This document shows positions 26,428-36,244 of a stretch of 64,000 bases of DNA, in pieces. Every line of letters starts with the position of its first letter. Position 1 is the stretch's first letter. This stretch comes from Burkholderia pyrrocinia (lineage in GTDB: Bacteria > Pseudomonadota > Gammaproteobacteria > Burkholderiales > Burkholderiaceae). The notes beneath the pieces are model-generated. The model was not told where the DNA came from, ran no database searches, and saw nothing but the letters and a program-made list of their open reading frames with translations. The translations under genes and the position numbers were made by a program. The stretch is from contig NZ_CP094460.1 in assembly GCF_022809715.1 (NCBI RefSeq), positions 2,480,001-2,544,000 on the forward strand, in the 5' to 3' direction.

Positions 26428-27188
26428 ACCGAGCTGAAATCTTTTCATGCCCGATCCATCTGATGTCGATGAACGATACGGTGGACTGGATCGGCGCGAG
26501 AGTCGAGAAACGGCAATTCACGCAGCACGTCGTCGTCAACGTCGCGAAGCTCGTCAACCTGCAGCGCGATGCGGAACTCGCCGCGTCGGTCCGCGAATGC
26601 GACATCGTCAACGTCGACGGCATGGGCGTCGTCTGGGGCGCGCGGCTGCTCGGCATCCCGGTGCCGGAGCGCGTCGCGGGCGTGGATCTGTTCGAGCGGC
26701 TGCTGGCGCTGGCCGAAGCGAAAGGGCTGCCGGTCTATCTGCTCGGCGCGACGCCGGAGGTCGTCGAGCGGGTCGTCGCGGTGACGGCGGCACGCTATCC
26801 GCGGCTGCCGGTCGCCGGATATCACCACGGCTATTTCTGGGACGACGAACAGGCGGTCGTGGACGATATCCGCCGCTCGGGTGCGCGGCTGCTGTTCGTC
26901 GCGATCACGTCGCCGCGCAAGGAAAACTTCATCAATCGCTGGAAATCGCAGTTGGGCGTCGATTTCGTGATGGGTGTGGGCGGGACGTTCGACGTGGTGG
27001 CGGGGAAGGTCAAGCGGGCGCCGCCGTGGATGCAGCGCAGTGGGCTGGAGTGGGCGTTTCGCGTGATCCAGGAGCCGGGGCGGATGTGGAAACGCTATCT
27101 GTCGACCAACAGCCGCTTCCTGGCGATGCTGGCGCGCGCGTATGTGTCGCGGTTGTTTCGGCGAAAAGGCGAGCGGGATGCGCGGTAG
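26424..27188 (+). CDS. WecG/TagA/CpsF-family glycosyltransferase
   Basis: 254 residues of the GT26 family, typical length. Signature segments are VVNVAKLVNLQRD, the catalytic VNVDGMGVVWGARLLG, LLGATPEVVE, SPRKENFINRW and GVGGTFDVVAGKVKRAPPW. WecG moves ManNAcA from UDP-ManNAcA to a lipid-linked sugar, which fits the epimerase and dehydrogenase genes in this operon, so it probably adds ManNAcA here. Start overlaps the preceding glycosyltransferase stop; the following lyase starts 11 bases inside this gene. Confidence 0.92.
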   Translation: MNRAEIFSCPIHLMSMNDTVDWIGARVEKRQFTQHVVVNVAKLVNLQRDAELAASVRECDIVNVDGMGVVWGARLLGIPVPERVAGVDLFERLLALAEAKGLPVYLLGATPEVVERVVAVTAARYPRLPVAGYHHGYFWDDEQAVVDDIRRSGARLLFVAITSPRKENFINRWKSQLGVDFVMGVGGTFDVVAGKVKRAPPWMQRSGLEWAFRVIQEPGRMWKRYLSTNSRFLAMLARAYVSRLFRRKGERDAR

Positions 27189-27948
27189 CTTCGTCGTTGC
27201 CGCATGCGTGCTCGTCGCGTCGGTTTGCCACGCGGGCCCGGATGGTGGCAAGCATGACGATGCGCATTTTTACCGGTCGGACTGGGCGAGCGGCATCGAT
27301 GCGCGGCTTCGTCTGCAGGAGCCGGTGGTGGAGAACATCACCACCGCCGGGATTTCCGGTATTCACGGCACGCTGTTGAGGGTGACGATGAACCGCTCGC
27401 AGGACTTCAGCAGCGTGGCGAGCGGCACGCCGCGTTCCGAGGTCAGCTTCTCGCCGGTGTTTCGCTTCGTCAACGGTCGCGACTACGAGGTGCGCTGGTC
27501 GACGGTCATTCCCGCCGACTACCGGTTCGATTCCAGACAGCCGGAACTGATCGCGCAATTGCATCAGGGCGGCAGCGACGGATCTCCGCCGTTTGCGTTG
27601 CTGCTGAATGCCGGGAAGTACGAAGTCGATGTGCGCGGCGCGCCGGGCATGCAGAGCCGATCCATTGCGTTCGGCGACCCGTCGGCGGATCGCGGGAAAC
27701 GGGTCTGGTGGGGGCTGCGGTATCGACCGGACGATTCAGGCGCCGATGCCCTGACCGAGGTGTTCCGGAACGGCGAACGCGTCGTGCATGTTACGGGCGT
27801 ACCGAACGCGTTTCCGAACGATCGCGACGCCTACTTCAAGCTCGGCCTCTACAAATGGTGGTGGAAGACCCGCCCGTCCGATGTGACCGAGCGGACGATC
27901 TATTACGGCGACATCGAGATGAAGGCACTGCGTGACACGGCCCGATGA
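27178..27948 (+). CDS. Secreted polysaccharide lyase (heparin-lyase-like fold)
   Basis: 256 residues with a signal peptide (MRGSFVVAACVLVASVCHA). The body looks like the Polysacc_lyase (heparin lyase/glucuronan lyase) jelly-roll: RSEVSFSPVFRF, the HQGGSDGSPPFALLL strand and the C-terminal YFKLGLYKWWW motif with catalytic Tyr and Lys candidates. It would cleave uronic-acid-containing chains in the periplasm, probably the operon's own ManNAcA polymer. ATG 27178 follows GAGCGGG and overlaps the upstream gene by 11 bases. The final gene of the operon. Confidence 0.78.
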   Translation: MRGSFVVAACVLVASVCHAGPDGGKHDDAHFYRSDWASGIDARLRLQEPVVENITTAGISGIHGTLLRVTMNRSQDFSSVASGTPRSEVSFSPVFRFVNGRDYEVRWSTVIPADYRFDSRQPELIAQLHQGGSDGSPPFALLLNAGKYEVDVRGAPGMQSRSIAFGDPSADRGKRVWWGLRYRPDDSGADALTEVFRNGERVVHVTGVPNAFPNDRDAYFKLGLYKWWWKTRPSDVTERTIYYGDIEMKALRDTAR

Positions 27949-28028
27949 GCGGAGCTGAACCGGGCGGATGCCGTGCCGGTTCGACGGAGGCGTGACGCCG
28001 GTGCGCGCCGCGCCTCCGCCCGGCCCCG

Positions 28029-29045
28029 TCACCCGTTGCGGAAAATCTCCGCATACGCGCTCAACGCCGGCACGCCACCGAGGTGCGCATACAGCACCTT
28101 CGAGCCCGGCTCGAATTCGCCGCGCCGCACCTTGTCGATCATCCCGTGCATCGACTTGCCTTCATAGACGGGATCGGTCAGCACGCCTTCGAGCCGCGCG
28201 CACAGCCGGATCGCCTCGAGCGTGCCGTCGTTCGGCAGCCCGTATTCGGGGCCTGCGTAGCGCGTGTCGAGCACGACGTCCTGCTCGTCGATGCGACGCC
28301 CGAGCTCGACGATTTCAGCCGTATGCCGCGCGATGCGTGTGATCTGCGCATGCGTTTTCTCCGGCGTCGCCGACGCGTCGATGCCGATCACGCGATCCGC
28401 GCGGCCGTCGGCCGCGAAGCCGACGACCATCCCGGCCTGCGTGCTGCCCGTCACCGAGCACACGACGATGTAGTCGAACTTGAAGCCGAGCTCGGCTTCC
28501 TGCTGACGCACTTCTTCCGCGAAGCCGACGAAGCCGAGCCCGCCGAGCGGATGCTCGGAGCAGCCGGCCGGAACCGGATACGGCTTGCCGCCCGCCTGCC
28601 GCACGCTCTCCATCGCTTCTTCCCAGCTACGGCGGATGCCGATGTCGAAGCCGTCGGCGACGAGCCGCACGTCGGCGCCCATCATGCGCGACAGCTGGAT
28701 GTTGCCGACCCGGTCGTACACGGGGTCTTCATAGTTGACCCAGTGCTCCTGCACGAGCACGCATTTCATGCCGAGATGCGCGGCAACGGCCGCGACCTGG
28801 CGCGTCTGGTTCGACTGGACGCCGCCGATCGATACGAGCGTGTCCGCGCCCTGCGCGAGTGCGTCGGGGATCAGGTATTCGAGCTTGCGGGTCTTGTTGC
28901 CGCCGAACGCGAGACCGCTGTTGCAGTCCTCGCGCTTCGCATACAGCTCGACCTTGCCGCCGAGGTGCGCGCTCAGGCGCTTGAGAGGCTGGATGGGCGT
29001 GGGGCCGAACGTCAGCGGATAACGGGGGAAGCGTTGCAGGTTCAT
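28029..29045 (-). CDS. acdS: 1-aminocyclopropane-1-carboxylate deaminase
   Basis: 338 residues, exactly the family length. PLP-dependent ring-opening of ACC, the plant ethylene precursor, to 2-oxobutyrate and ammonia. Lys51 (GGNKTRK, Schiff base), Ser78 (VQSNQ), Tyr294-Glu295 (DPVYEGK) and Leu322 (AHLGG) are all at the positions that mark true AcdS rather than D-cysteine desulfhydrase. Start ATG 29045; the frame is open upstream without support. Divergent from an Lrp-type regulator, the normal AcdR arrangement, with about 200 bases of shared promoter DNA. Confidence 0.96.
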   Translation of the reverse strand: MNLQRFPRYPLTFGPTPIQPLKRLSAHLGGKVELYAKREDCNSGLAFGGNKTRKLEYLIPDALAQGADTLVSIGGVQSNQTRQVAAVAAHLGMKCVLVQEHWVNYEDPVYDRVGNIQLSRMMGADVRLVADGFDIGIRRSWEEAMESVRQAGGKPYPVPAGCSEHPLGGLGFVGFAEEVRQQEAELGFKFDYIVVCSVTGSTQAGMVVGFAADGRADRVIGIDASATPEKTHAQITRIARHTAEIVELGRRIDEQDVVLDTRYAGPEYGLPNDGTLEAIRLCARLEGVLTDPVYEGKSMHGMIDKVRRGEFEPGSKVLYAHLGGVPALSAYAEIFRNG

Positions 29046-29243
29046 CGATTTTTGTCTCCGGAAAGGCGGGGTTGGCGCGGGCATCGGTGCGTTCGGGAGG
29101 GGCCGGCACGCCGTGTCCCGATGGAAAAATGATAGGCAAGCGCGCGCGAAATGAGCTTGCGAAATAAATATCGTCGGCCTACGTTGATAACGAATCGAGT
29201 GCTGATCAAGCAATTCGAGTTCGAAAAAATCGAGGAAGACGCA

Positions 29244-29744
29244 ATGAAATTAACTGGAAGACCGGCGGTGCCGGGCGATGCCGCGCCCGCGCTCGATCGC
29301 ATCGATCGCGCGATCCTCAGGCAGCTTCAGCAGGACGCGTCGATCTCGAACGTGAGCCTCGCCGCGAAGGTGAAGCTGAGCGCGCCGGCGTGCCTGCGGC
29401 GCGTCGAGCGGCTCAAGGAAATGGGGATGATTCGCGGGATCGTCGCGCTGCTCGACCCGAAGCCGCTCGGGGCCGGCATGCTGGTCGTGATCGGCTTCGT
29501 GCTCGACCGCTCGACGCCGGAAGCGTTCGCCGCGTTCGAGAAGGCCGCGCAGAAGGTGTCGGGGTGTGTCGAATGTCACGTCGTGACGGGCGAGTTCGAC
29601 TATTTCATGCTGGTGCGCACACGCGACAACGAGAGCTTCAACCGGCTGCATGCGGAGCAATTGCTCTATCTGCCGGGCGTGCGGCAGGTGCGCTCGTTCA
29701 TGGTGTTGAAGGAGATTCTGTCGACGCACGCGCTGCCGGTGTAG
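29244..29744 (+). CDS. Lrp/AsnC-family regulator, AcdR type
   Basis: 166 residues: N-terminal winged helix ([41 protein letters not shown]) and RAM effector domain ([20 protein letters not shown]). Divergent to acdS, as AcdR is in Burkholderia and Pseudomonas, where it activates acdS in response to ACC. ATG 29244 follows GGAAGAC; the frame is open back to 29151 but that part overlaps AT-rich promoter DNA. Confidence 0.88.
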   Translation: MKLTGRPAVPGDAAPALDRIDRAILRQLQQDASISNVSLAAKVKLSAPACLRRVERLKEMGMIRGIVALLDPKPLGAGMLVVIGFVLDRSTPEAFAAFEKAAQKVSGCVECHVVTGEFDYFMLVRTRDNESFNRLHAEQLLYLPGVRQVRSFMVLKEILSTHALPV

Positions 29745-29866
29745 CGCAGCCTGCATGACGAGTGGTTGGCCGGGCACGCTGCGTCAGCGGCGCGCCGGCG
29801 GAAACGGTGTGTGTCGGTGGCACTGCCTGTCAGGGCAGTGCATCGTGGCGGAAATGACTTGCGTGC

Positions 29867-32602
29867 CTAGCGCTGCCAAGGCGCCGTGCCGGGCTGCTGC
29901 ACAGTCTTGCCGAGCCGCGCTCGCGCATCGCGCACGATAGTCGCATCGAGTTCTCCGTCATCCGCCAGCGCCTTCAGCGCCGCGAGCACGATGCTCGCGC
30001 GATCGACCTCGAAGAACGCGCGCAGCGCGTCGCGCGTGTCGCTGCGGCCGAACCCGTCGGTGCCGAGCGTCACGTAGCGGCGCGGCACGTATGCGCGGAT
30101 CAGTTCGGGTATCGCGCGCACGTAGTCGGTCGCCGCGATCACGGGCCCGCGCGTCGTGGCGAGCACGGCGGTGACGTACGGCGTCGAGTGCGCGTCGTCG
30201 TCGAGCCGCGCGCGACGCTCGGCTTCCATCCCGTCACGCTGCAGCTCACTGAAGCTCGTGACGCTCCACACGGCGGAATCGATGCCCCAGTCGTCCTTCA
30301 GCATCCGCTGCGCGGCGAGCACTTCGCCGAGGATCGCGCCCGAGCCGAGCAACTGCATGCGTGCCGTCGCGTTCGAACCGGACGGCAGCCGGTGCATGCC
30401 CTTCAGGATGCCTTCGCGCCGCACGGCCGGATCGTCGTCGGGCATCGACGGCTGCGCGTAGTTCTCGTTCATCACGGTCACGTAATAGAACACGTCGCGC
30501 TGCTGCTCGACCATCTCGCGCATGCCCGCATCGACGATCGTCGCGACTTCGTACGCGAACGCCGGATCGTACGCGCGGCAGTTCGGGATCGTCGACGCGG
30601 CGAGGTGGCTGCTGCCGTCCTGGTGTTGCAGCCCCTCGCCGCCGAGCGTCGTGCGGCCCGACGTCGCGCCGATGAGGAAGCCGCGCGAGCGCTGGTCGGC
30701 GGCGGCCCAGATCAGGTCGCCGATGCGCTGGAAGCCGAACATCGAGTAGTAGATGTAGAACGGCAGCATCGGCAGGTCGTGCACGCTGTACGACGTCGCG
30801 GCGGCGATCCACGACGAGATCGCGCCCGCTTCCGAAATGCCTTCCTCGAGGATCTGGCCGCGCGTGTCCTCGCGGTAGTAGAGCATCGAGCCGAGGTCTT
30901 CCGGCTCGTAGCGCTGGCCGAGCGGCGAGTAGATGCCGACCTGCCGGAACAGGCTGGCCATGCCGAACGTGCGCGCTTCGTCGGCCACGATCGGCACGAC
31001 GCGCGAACCGATGTCGCGATCCTTGATCAACGCGGCGAGCATGCGCACGAGCGCCATCGTCGTCGACATCTCGCGGCCCGCCGCATCCAGCGCGAACGCT
31101 CCCCAGGCCGGCATCGAAGGGACGGTCAGCCCCTTCGATGCCGCCATCCGCCTTCTGGGCAGATAGCCTCCCAGGGCAGCCCGGCGAGCATGCAGGTAAC
31201 GCATTTCCGGGCTGTCTTCCGCTGGCTTGTAAAACTTCAACTGCTCGACGTCGCTGTCCGACAGCGGCAACCGGAAGCGGTCGCGGAACGCCTTCAGATC
31301 GTCGACGTCGAGCTTCTTCTGCTGATGGGTCGTCATCCGGCCCTGGCCGGCCGCGCCCATCCCGTAACCCTTCATCGTCTTCGCGAGGATCACGGTCGGC
31401 TGGCCGCGGTGCGCGAGCGCGCGTGCATATGCGGCGTGCAGCTTGCGCGCGTCGTGGCCGCCGCGGCGCAGGCGGTCGATCTCCGCATCGGTGAGCTGTG
31501 CGGCGAGCGCTTCGAGCGCGGGGTCCTGGCTGAAGAAGCGCGCGCGGTTGTAGGCGCCGTCGTTCGCGGAGAAGGTCTGGAACTGCCCGTCGACGGTATT
31601 GGCGAACGCACGCGCGAGCGCGCCCGCGTGATCGCGTGCGAACAGCGGATCCCAGTCGGAGCCCCACAGCACCTTGATCGTGTTCCAGCCGGCGCCCGCG
31701 AACTGCGCTTCGAGTTCGTCGATCACGCGGCCGTTGCCGCGCACCGGGCCGTCGAGCCGCTGCAGGTTGCAGTTGATCACGAACACGAGATTGTCGAGCC
31801 CCTCGCGCGCGGCGAGCGACAGCGCGCCGAGCGATTCGGGTTCGTCCATCTCGCCGTCGCCGAAGAAGCCCCACACGGTGCGGCCCGCGGTGTTCGCGAG
31901 GCCGCGATGCTGCAGGTAGCGCATGAAGCGCGCCTGGTAGATCGCGTTGATCGGGCCGATGCCCATCGAGCCGGTCGGGAACTGCCAGAAATCGGGCATC
32001 AGCCACGGGTGCGGATACGAGCACAGGCCCGGGCCGGCGATTTCGCGGCGGTAATGCTTCAGGTGATCCTCGGTGAGGAAGCCTTCGAGATACGCGCGCG
32101 CATAGACGCCCGGCGACGAATGCGGCTGGAAGTACACGAGATCGCCGCCGGCCGTGTCGGGTGCGTCGCCGGTCGCGGCCGCCGCCGCGCGGAAGAAATG
32201 GTTGAAGCCGGTCTCGAACAGGTCGGACGCCGATGCATAGCTCGCGATGTGGCCGCCGAGTTCGCCGTACGCGCGGTTCGCGCGCACGACCATCGCGAGC
32301 GCGTTCCAGCGCAGCGCGGCCGACAGCCGTTCCTCCAGGTCGAGGTCGCCCGGATACGGCGGCTGCTCGGCGAGCTCAATCGTGTTCAGGTAGCGCGTGA
32401 CGGGCGTGCGCGGCGACGCGAGGCCGGTTGCGCGCGCATGCTCGGCGAGCCGGTCGAACAGGTATTGCGCGCGGTCGCGGCCGACGTGCGCGACCACCGC
32501 GTCGAGCGCGTCGAGCCATTCGGCGGTTTCTTCCGGGTCCGCATCGGCGCGCGCGAGGGCCGCGCGCTGCGCGTGTTCGATACCGTTCGACAGATCCGTC
32601 AT
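29867..32602 (-). CDS. AceE-type 2-oxoacid dehydrogenase E1 (MdeB-like)
   Basis: 911-residue homodimeric E1 with thiamine-diphosphate motif GDGEMDEPE...NLVFVINCNLQ, N-terminal YLNTI segment and C-terminal transketolase-like domains. E1 decarboxylates a 2-oxoacid and passes the acyl group to an E2 lipoyl enzyme; no E2/E3 gene is near, so it would borrow the housekeeping complex. A gene of this type controlled by a neighbouring Lrp regulator resembles P. putida MdeB, which acts on 2-oxobutyrate. Since AcdS next door makes 2-oxobutyrate, that substrate is a reasonable inference. ATG 32602 chosen; divergent from an Lrp gene. Confidence 0.88.
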   Translation of the reverse strand: MTDLSNGIEHAQRAALARADADPEETAEWLDALDAVVAHVGRDRAQYLFDRLAEHARATGLASPRTPVTRYLNTIELAEQPPYPGDLDLEERLSAALRWNALAMVVRANRAYGELGGHIASYASASDLFETGFNHFFRAAAAATGDAPDTAGGDLVYFQPHSSPGVYARAYLEGFLTEDHLKHYRREIAGPGLCSYPHPWLMPDFWQFPTGSMGIGPINAIYQARFMRYLQHRGLANTAGRTVWGFFGDGEMDEPESLGALSLAAREGLDNLVFVINCNLQRLDGPVRGNGRVIDELEAQFAGAGWNTIKVLWGSDWDPLFARDHAGALARAFANTVDGQFQTFSANDGAYNRARFFSQDPALEALAAQLTDAEIDRLRRGGHDARKLHAAYARALAHRGQPTVILAKTMKGYGMGAAGQGRMTTHQQKKLDVDDLKAFRDRFRLPLSDSDVEQLKFYKPAEDSPEMRYLHARRAALGGYLPRRRMAASKGLTVPSMPAWGAFALDAAGREMSTTMALVRMLAALIKDRDIGSRVVPIVADEARTFGMASLFRQVGIYSPLGQRYEPEDLGSMLYYREDTRGQILEEGISEAGAISSWIAAATSYSVHDLPMLPFYIYYSMFGFQRIGDLIWAAADQRSRGFLIGATSGRTTLGGEGLQHQDGSSHLAASTIPNCRAYDPAFAYEVATIVDAGMREMVEQQRDVFYYVTVMNENYAQPSMPDDDPAVRREGILKGMHRLPSGSNATARMQLLGSGAILGEVLAAQRMLKDDWGIDSAVWSVTSFSELQRDGMEAERRARLDDDAHSTPYVTAVLATTRGPVIAATDYVRAIPELIRAYVPRRYVTLGTDGFGRSDTRDALRAFFEVDRASIVLAALKALADDGELDATIVRDARARLGKTVQQPGTAPWQR

Positions 32603-32711
32603 ATGAGTCTCCCGCGCGCCGGCGGCGGCACGCACCAATGGGACTCATGCTACGCGTCGATCCACAAAATATGCGTCTGAATTCATTGGGAATTTGCCGC
32701 CAGATAGTGTA

Positions 32712-32745
32712 AATATTCCGAAATTGTCGTGATAGAAGGAATATT
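32712..32745. promoter_or_regulatory. Inverted repeat AATATTCC-N18-GGAATATT
   Basis: Perfect 8-base arms in the AT-rich gap between the E1 gene and the Lrp regulator, ending 6 bases before the regulator's ATG. The likely Lrp-type operator for one or both genes. Confidence 0.55.
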
Positions 32746-32751
32746 CAGACC

Positions 32752-33279
32752 ATGAGCGCCTCCCCCAAGCGGCTCGACCGCATCGACATCGGCATCCTGA
32801 ACCAGCTTCAGCAGAACGCGCGGATCACGAACGCGGAACTCGCGCGCGCGGTGAACCTGTCGACCACGCCGTGCTTCAACCGCGTGCGCGCGCTGGAGAA
32901 GCTCGGGCTGTTCCGGCAGCAGGTCACGCTGCTCGATCCCGAGCCGCTCGGGCTGCGGATCAACGTGTTCATCCAGGTCAGCCTCGAGAAGCAGGTCGAG
33001 GACGCGCTGCAGCGCTTCGAGGAAGCGATCTCGCAGCGGCCCGAGGTGATGGAGTGCTATTTGATGTCGGGCGACGCCGACTATCTGTTGCGCGTCGTGA
33101 TGCCCGACATGCGCACGCTCGAGCGTTTCATCATCGAGCGGCTGACGACGATTCCCGGCGTGTCGAACATCCGGTCGAGCTTCGCGCTGAAGCAGGTGCG
33201 CTACAAGACCGCGCTGCCGCTGCCGCCGGCAGGGCTCACGCTCGTCGATCCGGACGAGTCGGCATCCGACTGGGGTTGA
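32752..33279 (+). CDS. Lrp/AsnC-family regulator of the 2-oxoacid dehydrogenase
   Basis: 175 residues: winged helix ([41 protein letters not shown], split by conserved positions) and RAM domain ([21 protein letters not shown]). Related to but distinct from the AcdR-type protein 3 kb away. It is divergent from the AceE-type gene with an inverted repeat between them, so it likely controls that gene in response to an amino acid or 2-oxoacid. Confidence 0.9.
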   Translation: MSASPKRLDRIDIGILNQLQQNARITNAELARAVNLSTTPCFNRVRALEKLGLFRQQVTLLDPEPLGLRINVFIQVSLEKQVEDALQRFEEAISQRPEVMECYLMSGDADYLLRVVMPDMRTLERFIIERLTTIPGVSNIRSSFALKQVRYKTALPLPPAGLTLVDPDESASDWG

Positions 33280-33516
33280 GCGCGGCGGCTGCCAGCCGGT
33301 CCGTTCGCCTGCGCGACGCTGACGAAACGATGACACCGGCCGCGCGGCGCTGCGCCGGATCGAACCAATCGTGTGCGTGCGCCTCATACGGCAGTCGGCC
33401 CGGTTGCACCGTCGCGACGCGGCGCGGGCCAGTCGCGTATGCTCGTCCGGTCGGCGATGCGTGCGAGCGCACGGCCGGTTCATGCATGTCTCGATCAACC
33501 AACGAGTGAGGGCGTG

Positions 33517-35238
33517 ATGGCAAGACAGACGATGGCGGAATATCTGGCGAAGACGCTGGCGGCGGCGGGCGTCGAGCGCATCTGGGGCGTGACGGGCGAC
33601 AGCCTGAACGGCCTGTCGTTCAGCCTCGCCCAGATCGGGGCGATCCGCTGGATGCACACGCGGCACGAGGAAAGCGCCGCGTTCGCGGCCGGCGCGGATG
33701 CCGCGTCGACCGGGCGGCTCGCGGTGTGCGCGGGCAGCTGCGGCCCCGGCAACCTGCACCTGATCAACGGGCTGTACGACTGCCACCGCAATCACCAGCC
33801 GGTGCTCGCGATCGCCGCGCACATCCCGTCGACCGAAATCGGGCTCGGCTACTTCCAGGAAACCCATCCGCAGGAACTGTTCCGCGAGTGCAGCCACTTC
33901 GCGGAGCTCGTGACCAACGCGTCGCAGTTCCCGCGCGTGCTCGCGCGCGCGATGCGCACCGCGATCGAGGAGCGCGGCGTCGCGGTGATCGTGCTGCCGG
34001 GCGACATCGCGCTCGGCGACGGCCCGGAAGAGGCGCCGGCGTGGAGCGCATCGGCGCCGCCGTCGATCCTGCCGGCCGAGGCCGATCTCGACCGGCTCGC
34101 GGCATTGCTGAACGGCTCCGACGCGGTCACGCTGCTGTGCGGCAGCGGCACGCAGGGCGCGCACGACGAAGTGGTCGCGCTGGCCGACACGCTCGGCGCG
34201 CCGGTCGTGCATGCGCTGCGCGGCAAGCAGTTCGTCGAATGGGACAACCCGTTCGACGTCGGGATGACCGGGCTGATCGGCTTCAGCTCCGGTTATCACG
34301 CGATGGAATCGTGCGACACGCTGCTGATGCTCGGCACGGATTTCCCGTACCGGCCGTTCTATCCGTCGAACGCGAAGATCGCGCAGATCGACTGGAAGGG
34401 CTCGCAGCTCGGCCATCGTGCGCCGCTCGCGCTCGGCCTCGTCGGCACCGTGAAGGAGACGATCGCGGCGCTGCTGCCGCGGCTGACGCGCAAGACCCAG
34501 CGGCGCTTCCTCGAGAATGCGCTGAAGCATTACGCGGCCGCGCGCAAGGGGCTCGACGATCTCGCGGTGGCCGAGCCGCCGGGCCGCGCGATCCATCCGC
34601 AATACCTGACGAAGATCGTCGACGAAGTCGCGGCCGACGACGCGATCTTCACGGCCGACGTCGGCACGCCGACGCTGTGGGCCGCGCGCTACCTGACGAT
34701 GAACGGCAAGCGGCAACTGCACGGCTCGTTCAACCACGGGTCGATGGCGAACGCGATGCCGCAGGCGCTCGGCGCGCAGGGTGCGTATCCGGGGCGGCAG
34801 GTGGTGTCGCTGTCCGGCGACGGCGGGCTGTCGATGCTGCTCGGCGATCTGCTGAGCGCGCGCCAGCTCAACCTGCCGATCAAGATCGTCGTGTACAACA
34901 ACAGCCTGCTCGGCTTCGTGTCGATGGAGCTGAAGGCGGCCGGCTATCTCGACACCAACGTCGACCTGAGCCCGACCGATTTCGCGGCGATCGCGAAGGG
35001 CGCGGGTATCTTCAGCGTACGCGTCGAGCATTCGGAGAACGTCGAGCAGGCATTGCGCACGGCGTTCGCGCATGACGGGCCGGCGGTGGTCGACGTCGTC
35101 ACGTCGAAATACGAGCTCGCGATGCCGCCTAAGATCGAGATCGCGCATGCGAAGGGCTTCAGCCTGTTCATGCTGCGCGCGATCCTGAGCGGGCGCGGCG
35201 ACGAGATCGTCGAGCTGGCGAGAACCAACCTGCGGTGA
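33517..35238 (+). CDS. poxB: Thiamine-diphosphate-dependent pyruvate dehydrogenase/oxidase (PoxB type)
   Basis: 573 residues with the three-domain POX/AHAS layout: PYR domain ([16 protein letters not shown], catalytic Glu in [11 protein letters not shown]), FAD-type central domain, and PP domain ([17 protein letters not shown]...VYNN). The C-terminal 25 residues form an amphipathic end as in PoxB, which binds the membrane and passes electrons to ubiquinone. It would oxidatively decarboxylate pyruvate to acetate; 2-oxobutyrate is also accepted by such enzymes. ATG 33517 follows GAGTGAGGG; the frame is open upstream. Confidence 0.9.
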   Translation: MARQTMAEYLAKTLAAAGVERIWGVTGDSLNGLSFSLAQIGAIRWMHTRHEESAAFAAGADAASTGRLAVCAGSCGPGNLHLINGLYDCHRNHQPVLAIAAHIPSTEIGLGYFQETHPQELFRECSHFAELVTNASQFPRVLARAMRTAIEERGVAVIVLPGDIALGDGPEEAPAWSASAPPSILPAEADLDRLAALLNGSDAVTLLCGSGTQGAHDEVVALADTLGAPVVHALRGKQFVEWDNPFDVGMTGLIGFSSGYHAMESCDTLLMLGTDFPYRPFYPSNAKIAQIDWKGSQLGHRAPLALGLVGTVKETIAALLPRLTRKTQRRFLENALKHYAAARKGLDDLAVAEPPGRAIHPQYLTKIVDEVAADDAIFTADVGTPTLWAARYLTMNGKRQLHGSFNHGSMANAMPQALGAQGAYPGRQVVSLSGDGGLSMLLGDLLSARQLNLPIKIVVYNNSLLGFVSMELKAAGYLDTNVDLSPTDFAAIAKGAGIFSVRVEHSENVEQALRTAFAHDGPAVVDVVTSKYELAMPPKIEIAHAKGFSLFMLRAILSGRGDEIVELARTNLR

Positions 35239-35435
35239 GGCGGTGCCGCGCGCGATGCGGCGTGCCGTTCGTTCCCGATCGGTCACGCTGCTTCGCTCCC
35301 GTCGGCGGCCCACTCACGGATGCGGCGGCGCGGGCAATTAGGGACAATCTTCACGTCGCCTTAAGTTTGCGTTTCCTAGAATCGATTGGATCGTCGCTCT
35401 TCCTGCGGCGGACCGCTTCGTCCAGGAGGATGCCA

Positions 35436-35525
35436 GTGAACAAGCCCCGTGACGCCGTAGCCCCGTTCCACGCAGTCGTCGGCACGTCGAAGCCGAAGGC
35501 GCAACCGCTCAAGGCCGGCCAATGA
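35436..35525 (+). CDS. 29-residue ORF translationally coupled to methyltransferase
   Basis: GTG with a perfect AGGAGG seven bases upstream, encoding 29 residues (MNKPRDAVAPFHA...KPKAQPLKAGQ). An in-frame ATG at 35430 is too close to the ribosome site. Its TGA overlaps the ATG of the next gene (AATGA), so ribosomes finishing it can start the methyltransferase. No membrane segment or known family. Either a regulatory leader peptide or a small basic protein. Confidence 0.55.
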   Translation: MNKPRDAVAPFHAVVGTSKPKAQPLKAGQ

Positions 35526-36112
35526 TCTGGCCGAACGCGTGGCGTGTCTCCGCACTGTTCGTGCGCGAGTGGGTCGGCCGCCCGGCCGCGGTGGGCGCGT
35601 TGTGCCCGAGTTCGCGGCATCTGGCGCGCGGGATGGCCGACGCGGTGCCGGACGGCGACGGGCTGGTCGTCGAACTCGGCGGCGGCACCGGCGCGATCAC
35701 CGCGGCGTTGCTCGAACGCGGCGTCGCGCCACGGCGCCTCGTCGTGGTCGAGCGTTCGCCGGCGTTCGTGCAGCACCTGCGGCGACGCTTTCCGGACGTG
35801 TCGATCGTGTGGGGCGATGCGCGGCAGCTCGAACGGCTGCTGCCGCCCGCCGCGCGGGTCGATGCGATCGTGTCGTGCCTGCCGCTGCGCACGCTGCCGC
35901 GCGAGGACGTGACGGCCATCGTCGAGCAATGCCATCACGTGCTGTCGGCCGACGGCGTGATGATTCAATTTACATACGACTTGCGCTCGCCCGGCCGTCA
36001 TCCGCTGGGCGATTCGGCATTCGTTGCCTGCGGCAGTCGAATCGTCTGGGCAAATATTCCGCCTGCGCGCATCGTGACCGTGCGCGGCGTTGCCGCCGAA
36101 CACGCCGGTTGA
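35522..36112 (+). CDS. SAM-dependent methyltransferase, phospholipid N-methyltransferase-like
   Basis: 196 residues with class I methyltransferase motif I (VVELGGGTGAITAALLERG), acidic loop (VVVERSPAFVQHL), and motif with VDAIVSCLPLRTLP. The start (REWVGRPAAVGALCPSSRHLARGMA) is typical of PmtA/KsgA-like phospholipid methyltransferases, which convert phosphatidylethanolamine to phosphatidylcholine. Substrate is inferred only. Translation is coupled to the 29-codon ORF upstream. Its 3' end faces the acyltransferase operon. Confidence 0.75.
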   Translation: MIWPNAWRVSALFVREWVGRPAAVGALCPSSRHLARGMADAVPDGDGLVVELGGGTGAITAALLERGVAPRRLVVVERSPAFVQHLRRRFPDVSIVWGDARQLERLLPPAARVDAIVSCLPLRTLPREDVTAIVEQCHHVLSADGVMIQFTYDLRSPGRHPLGDSAFVACGSRIVWANIPPARIVTVRGVAAEHAG

Positions 36113-36192
36113 CGCGGCCGCGCCGGTTTCTTTCATAAGTCATACTGATCCTTCCAATTTCCATTCTTCGCAAGTGGGGCTTGCGGTCAGGC

Positions 36193-36217
36193 CGGCTGGT
36201 TTTTCCTTTTCCAGCCG
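36193..36217. terminator. Hairpin between convergent genes
   Basis: 7-bp stem CGGCTGG / CCAGCCG with an 11-base, T-rich loop, lying between the convergent methyltransferase and acyltransferase genes. No U-tract follows on either strand, so termination here would be weak or Rho-assisted. Confidence 0.35.
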
Positions 36218-36244
36218 TGTCCGACAGGGATCGCCGACGAAGCG

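Noticed and set aside
27986..28017. GGAGGCG / CGCCTCC dyad between lyase and acdS as a terminator
   Set aside because: The arms are 18 bases apart with no T-run on either strand; the convergent end may use Rho instead.
30188..32680. 830-codon plus-strand frame opposite the AceE-type gene
   Set aside because: Arginine/alanine-rich shadow with no motifs; the minus-strand gene has canonical thiamine-diphosphate motifs.
32683..35313. 876-codon minus-strand frame opposite the Lrp and PoxB genes
   Set aside because: Shadow of two clear genes and the promoter between them.
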